Shown here one piece after another: positions 17,996 to 22,680 of a stretch of 22,680 nt of DNA. The position numbers were made by a program, and so were the translations under genes. This stretch comes from Sanguinoderma infundibulare (lineage: Eukaryota; Basidiomycota; Agaricomycetes; Polyporales; Polyporaceae): the NCBI GenBank assembly GCA_032821775.1, contig JAVLRN010000056.1, positions 1 to 22,680 on the forward strand, written 5' to 3'. The stretch's first letter is position 1, and each line of letters begins with the position of its first letter. The notes beneath the pieces were generated by a model. It made no database searches. It worked only from the letters and a program-made list of their open reading frames with translations, and was not told the DNA's origin.

Positions 17996-19080
17996 CTGCG
18001 TCGGAGAAGGAGAAGCTGTCGGATGACGAGCTCACTGCTCAAGTCTTGTACGTCTTCTCGTGTTTGTGCCACCACCTCCTCTAAGCCCGCGATCTCGCAT
18101 TACAGAACATTCATCCTCGTCGGCATGGATACAATTTCGCATGCAACCGTGCGGCTGCTCCATCTCCTAGCCCTGAACCCGAACGTCCAGAGTAAGCTCC
18201 GGGCCGAGATCCTGGAGGCGCCGGCGGGCGAGGAGGTCAGCTACGATCAACTCAACGATCTTCCCTACCTCGACTCGGTCTTCCGCGAGACCCTCCAGCT
18301 GTACGTGGTAATCATGAGGCAGTCTGCTGATTTAGCGACTGACGCACGCGCATGCCCGCAGGTACGGCCCGGTAAGCAATCTCACTCGTTGGTGAGTATC
18401 GGCACGCTTGTCCAGTCTCTCGCTTCAACGGCTTATGAGGTGGAGCTGCAGTGCTTCCCAGGACACAGTCCTCCAATTGCACGAGCCCTTCCGCGGCAGG
18501 GACGGCTGTCTGATTACAGAGGTCGCGGTCCGAAAAGGCACCATCGCCATTCTGAACTTGTGGGCATGCAACACGAACAAGGCGCTGTGGGGCGAGGACG
18601 GCTGCGAATGGAACCCAGACCGCTTCCTGACGCCCGTTCCCCGTGCGGTCGAAGAGGCTCGCATCCCCGGGGTCTACTCTAACCTGTGAGTGGTTAAAGC
18701 GTTGCGATAAAGGGCTGAACACTGACGTGATGTAAGGCATGTCTTTCCACGGCTGCTCGCGGTCCTGCATGTATGTGTCCTGGTTGGCTCGTCCTCGGCT
18801 CGATCCTCGACTGACAATGTATGCGTGTTTAGCGGCTTCAAGTACGCGCAGCTCGAGCCCAACAAGTGGCCTCTGATCTACTTATTCGGGCATGTTGAAA
18901 GCTGACATCGTGTCTATCTCATTCCCAGCGGTCGTCCTGTCGCTGCTCATCGCGAACTTCGAGTTCGACTTGAGCGACAAGGACATCGTATGGAACAACA
19001 CGGGCGTCTCGTACCCGTCCGTCGGGAAGGAGAGCAAGAGGCCAGAGATGCCGCTCAGGCTCTCAGTCATCCGTTCCTAA
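17992..19080 (+). pseudogene. Cytochrome P450, C-terminal half, broken (copy 2)
   Basis: Identical to the fragment at 26-1000, with its left side visible. An exon at 17992-18047 reads NMTASEKEKLSDDELTAQVL when the preceding AAC is included. A 58-bp intron (18048-18105) leads to the I-helix exon. Upstream of 17992 the sequence is transcription factor, not P450. The gene therefore lacks its membrane anchor and about the first half of the fold. The remaining exons are 18106-18300, 18362-18391, 18452-18685, 18737-18770, 18833-18865 and 18929-19080. They carry the same ExxR Arg-to-Gln change, the altered haem loop and two one-base frame conflicts. The fragment could only be expressed as part of a hybrid transcript. 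Confidence 0.87.
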
Positions 19081-19360
19081 CCGATCCGTGCCCATCCGAT
19101 GTACCAGCACGAGTCGCGAAGTGCTGTGTCAAGTTGGGGGTTGCATGAGCACGATCTAGTCTACGCGCGGTGAGTAAAGAAACCCTCGTAACGACGATGC
19201 ATTGATGACGTACTGACCTCCCGTTTTTGGGTTCCTCATGTCACCTCCTGTTCGCACTGGTATATCTAGATCATTTCTCGACATGATCGAATCACCCTAA
19301 CGGTTCTCCCAACCGTGTCCTCCACCGTTGAGCAAAGCCCTCCCACGCCTCCGTTCCATC

Positions 19361-19736
19361 TTGAAGGAGCACTTGCCGTATTGCAATGGCACACTCGGAC
19401 CTCGTGCTTTACAATGGAAAGGAGAGTCATGCTCGGTAGGCGATACTGGCTTGTAGGGTGAACAGAGCTCTGACTCACCATCGAGGTTCCCACAGACGCA
19501 TCGATCTCTCGAAAGCGTGCGAGCCCACCCCGTTCGGATGCAACGACCAGACTGTTTTCGATGGCAACTACCGCCGAGCTCGGAAAATGGAGGTCGACGA
19601 CTTTGTGCTCGGGTTCGACGCCGGGGGCTGGTCGAGGCAATCCGCTCGGCGCTGTTCTGCGGCGAGGAGGTATCCAACTTCGTCGGAGCGGAGTTGTATA
19701 AGCTGAACGTATACGGTGCGCATATAGTCCGGCCAT
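19361..19736 (+). pseudogene. Fungal 2OG-Fe(II) oxygenase fragment, decayed (copy 2)
   Basis: Base-identical to 1281-1656, with the same two frame changes and the same loss of the HxD aspartate. Identical lesions in both copies show that the decay preceded the duplication, if it is a duplication. Confidence 0.65.
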
Positions 19737-19946
19737 GTAAGTTGTGAAATTTGCTAACAGTAATGCCAATATATGAAACCGGTTAACTGTTCACACTCTA
19801 GATTCCTCACTTCAATGCCTTTGTCCCCGTCGACTTCTCGCTGGCTCTGTCGTCGCTCCCGGTCGTCGATCAAGCCAGTCTTGGCGGACTTAGTGTTTCG
19901 ACGTCAACGCTTAAATTCGACTTCGAATCCACGAATTTGAAGCAAC

Positions 19947-21976
19947 ATGGCGTCCACAGAAGAAAGCCCGCTGCTGGCCGCGCCGTCGGACATTGACGTC
20001 GTGCACCGCAATCTCCTTTACCAACGCTTCTCCCCTTCCCAAAAACGCGTTATCGTGGCCGTCATTGCTTACGCCGGTCTGATTCCTTGTGAGTGCGTCG
20101 GAGACAGGTCGAAGCCCCACACTCATTGAAATGCTTCATTCTAGTCTTGGCCTCTGGTTCCTTCATACCCTCCATTCCAGAGATTGCCAGCGAGCTGAAT
20201 ATCACAGGTCCGATAATCAGGTATGCTGGGCTCCTTCTCCCGTCCCGGTTCTTGATCTGACATCAGGATAGTCTTGCAGTGAGTTTGTCGCTTGCTACTG
20301 CGGCCATTGGCAGTCTTACCTGGGCGACATATTCGCGCACATGTGAGTAGCAGAATACTCCTCAGGTTTCCTGGCTGCCGATTAAGTCGCGTCACGATAG
20401 ATGGACGTCGCTTTGTGTATCTCAGGTCTTTGCCGTGCCTTTGCATAGGCTCGATAGGTGTCGCACTGTCCTACACCGTGCCCTCGCTCATGTTCTGGCG
20501 CGTAGTCCAAGCCTTCGGTTTCTCAAGCGCAATGTCTGTCAGCGCAGGAGTCATCGGAGACATTTATCGACTTGAGGAACGGGGCTATGCTATGGGCCTG
20601 TTCTTCGGCGTGAGTCATGGCATAGTTTGCTCCATTGACGATGACTCATTCCTGCCTTGGCTTAGGCTTCGCTCATCGGACCAGCAATCGCACCCGTCTG
20701 TGGAGGTATTGCGACGCATTATGCCTCTTGGCGTTATGCCCAATGGGCGTTGTTCTTCATGGGCATCTCTGCGCTTGTCGCGGTCGCATTGTGGCTCCCG
20801 GAAACGCTGCCCGAAGAGAAGCTCGGTCAGCTCAAGGCTGAGGGGAACCAGTTCAAGATCCTCAACCCCCTTAGCAGTCTCGCACTCTTGCGCAGCCCCG
20901 TCATTCTGATTCCGGTGAGTTCAGTGTCGCACTAGCACGCATTTGTCGTCCTCTTGACATCGACTCATTTGAGCTTAGACCGTTGCGACTACGACTGCTT
21001 TGGCGACCGATTTCGGTAGGACCGTGTCTTGTATAACATCCACGTAGCTAACGCTCTTCAGTGATGATGGTTCCTCTCTCCTATACGGTCGTAAGTCTCC
21101 ACACTCTTTCCCCTTCCGGAAGCATCGCTTATGCCACATCAGGGCGAGGCATACGGCATCTCAAATGAAGCCGTCATAGGAGCATTTTTCCTTCCTATTG
21201 GCATAGGGAATTTTCGTGCGTCTGGCCTCGCGCATCACCTCTGGGATCATGCAGCATACTCAAGGTTCTCCACTACAGTCGGTGCCCCGCTGGCCGGACA
21301 TTTAGCGGACAGGGCTGTCATCGTTTGGCGGGACCGTCGCGATGGGGTCTGGGTGCCCGAAGATCGTCTCCGTGCTACCATGTGGGGCGCGGCGTTCTTA
21401 GTACCCGTGTCCACCCTTGCAGCGGGCCTGACCATGAAGTACGTTCCAGGCCTCCCTGGGATCGCCCTTCTCTCCGTTTGGCTGTTTATGAACGGTATCG
21501 GAGTACGTCTTCCAGAATGAAGCATCGTGTCATTGCTCATCTCGAGTTTCAGGTGGACATCGTCTTGACCCCTTGCTCCTCATACTACGTCGATATCTTG
21601 CACGACCGGAGTGCTGAAACTATGGCAGCTAGCTCGTGAGTAGTATCTCTCGCCGTACGCTCGTGCCGCATTCTAACGTGCTGAGGGGATGATGCCACGA
21701 TCGGCAGCTCGTTCCGTTCGCTCATCATGGCGTTCGCAACCGCGAGCACTCTGCCTCTTATAGAGTCGTTTGGTGTTGTCGCAACAAATGCGCTCTTTTC
21801 AGTAATTGCATGGACCGGTTTCGGGTGCGTGTCGCTTTACGTCAGACAATGTTGGGGCATTGGCCTGGATCCTCTCTGACGACGGATGTAGAATGATACT
21901 GCTTACCATCCGGTATGGAGATCGGATGCGCTCGTGGGTAGACATTGGGTATACTACTTCACGGGACAACTGCTAG
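19947..21976 (+). CDS. MFS transporter, DHA1-like, intact (copy 2)
   Basis: Identical to the gene at 1867-3896, with twelve exons shifted by 18,080: 19947-20088, 20145-20220, 20272-20342, 20401-20609, 20666-20914, 20979-21015, 21062-21090, 21143-21215, 21279-21502, 21553-21635, 21708-21824 and 21892-21976. It encodes the same 464-aa protein with motifs A and C. No silent or intronic difference was seen. If both copies are real the gene dosage is raised. If the molecule is circular, or the contig overlaps itself, this is the same gene read twice. Confidence 0.88.
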
Positions 21977-22680
21977 AGGCTCCACCGGTTGTGATATCCT
22001 TAGGGAGGAGCGGGTGGAATCGTGATTGCTCAGTTGCTAAGCTCCTAGCATAGGCGGTTGAGTTCGAGGCGGGATTTATAGTGATCTATTCAACAAATTA
22101 CCCATTGGGAAGCAAACCACCTCGATCTTCCACGCTGCTATCAACTGCAACGTAACGTATCGAGGACGTAGGTTGCACACGCCTAACGCACCATCCTTGT
22201 CCAGTGCCACCGTACTCGTGACGACTGGTCGCACAGAAAGTGGACTTTTTTTCCTTGGAGCCCCGCTGGATATCCGGATGGAAGCTTGAGCTTAAGTATG
22301 AACGACGGCATACATGGAACAGACTGTCGTAAGCCGTCGTAAGCACCTCCTGATATCGAACGTCTTTGCGCCGGACATTACTCACACGTGTGCGCCGCAA
22401 GACGGCTTACGGTATTCGGAGAAACAACTCAGTGGGGAACTTCCGAAGATGACTCGGAGAGACCCGTTCATGCCAGCCTTGACCTCGTCGCGTTCAACGC
22501 CGGTTCCTGTATCCACCTCGTTGAGCCTCGGCTACGCCCGGGATAGCGACATGGAACATGACACGCTCACCGACATCCGGATATCTCCTGACCCTGACGT
22601 CGTCGAGGAAGGAACCTGGGCGTGACGGTTGCAAAGCTGTCCTGCCAGTGCATCCTGACGGACGTTTTGTAGGTATGGAC
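21977..22680. other. Gene-free stretch 3' of the MFS gene (copy 2)
   Basis: Same sequence as 3897-4600, including the 11-bp inverted pair. The window ends here, inside the repeat. Confidence 0.5.

Larger units (their letters stand above)
18081..22680. repeat. Copy 2 of the long exact direct repeat
   Basis: Same sequence as 1-4600, shifted by 18,080. Here the left context is visible: the P450 fragment continues upstream through the rest of its intron (from 18048) and one more exon, and is then joined to a transcription factor fragment. The copy is cut by the right end of the window, so the real repeat may be longer and may extend to the whole 18,080-bp unit. Confidence 0.97.

Noticed and set aside
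17992..18047. Met at 17992 as the true start of a short P450
   Set aside because: It corresponds to an internal residue just before the I-helix. A protein starting there would lack the membrane anchor and half of the fold.
1..22680. 4.6-kb terminal direct repeats as LTRs of a giant retroelement
   Set aside because: The repeats contain a complete intron-bearing host gene and gene fragments, begin mid-intron, and no reverse transcriptase, integrase or Gag is recognisable between them.
1..22680. Uniformly poor base quality as the cause of all frameshifts
   Set aside because: Not excluded, but 1.4 kb of coding sequence in the MFS gene is free of indels across twelve exons, and several lesions are substitutions (Arg to Gln, Trp to stop, Gly to Cys) rather than homopolymer indels.

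Overview
The window looks like nuclear DNA of a filamentous basidiomycete, most likely an Agaricomycete. Every gene model I could reconstruct is cut by short GT-AG introns (46-86 bp). The recognisable products are typical of such fungi: a microsomal cytochrome P450, a DHA1-type MFS transporter, a fungal-specific transcription factor domain, a 2OG-Fe(II) oxygenase of the fungal type, a CBM21 protein, shugoshin, a TMEM19/DUF92 protein and a cyclin-like protein. I see no bacterial-style operons, tRNA, rRNA or CRISPR. All family calls come from reading the translations; no database search was run.

The dominant structural fact is a long-range repeat. Positions 1-4600 reappear at 18081-22680, and I found no difference in the lines and translations I compared. 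The window is therefore one full 18,080-bp unit plus the first 4,600 bases of a second, in the same orientation. The window starts and stops inside the repeat, so no true breakpoint is visible. A tandem duplication or array, a circular molecule read past its origin, and an untrimmed circular or overlapping assembly contig all fit.

Layout of one unit: (1) 26-1000, 3' half of a P450 gene, broken; (2) about 1281-1656, decayed 2OG-Fe(II) oxygenase fragment; (3) 1867-3896, an intact 12-exon MFS transporter of 464 aa; (4) 3897-7230, no convincing gene; (5) 7247-7434 minisatellite and 7651-7732 purine-rich repeat; (6) on the minus strand, a CBM21 fragment (7717-8220) joined to a cyclin-like fragment (8215-8760), then a TMEM19/DUF92 fragment (9121-9735); (7) 10.0-13.0 kb, coding-like minus-strand pieces that I mostly cannot name; (8) 13256-14480, shugoshin without its N-terminal coiled coil and with frameshifts; (9) 14727-15241, an unnamed coiled-coil-like piece with a frameshift; (10) 15.3-17.1 kb, mostly unresolved; (11) 17166-17995, transcription factor middle region, broken and running directly into the P450 fragment at 17992, which restarts the unit.

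So the unit is a mosaic of gene pieces in which, among the genes I can reconstruct, only the MFS transporter has an open, correctly spliced frame. That transporter lies wholly in the part seen twice. Transcription factor, P450, 2OG oxygenase and MFS side by side resemble the wreck of a secondary-metabolism or detoxification cluster. The minus-strand pieces (cyclin, CBM21, TMEM19) and shugoshin are ordinary cellular genes and do not fit that theme. Fused fragments suggest segmental rearrangement or capture of gene pieces by a mobile element, but no transposase, helicase or reverse transcriptase was recognised.
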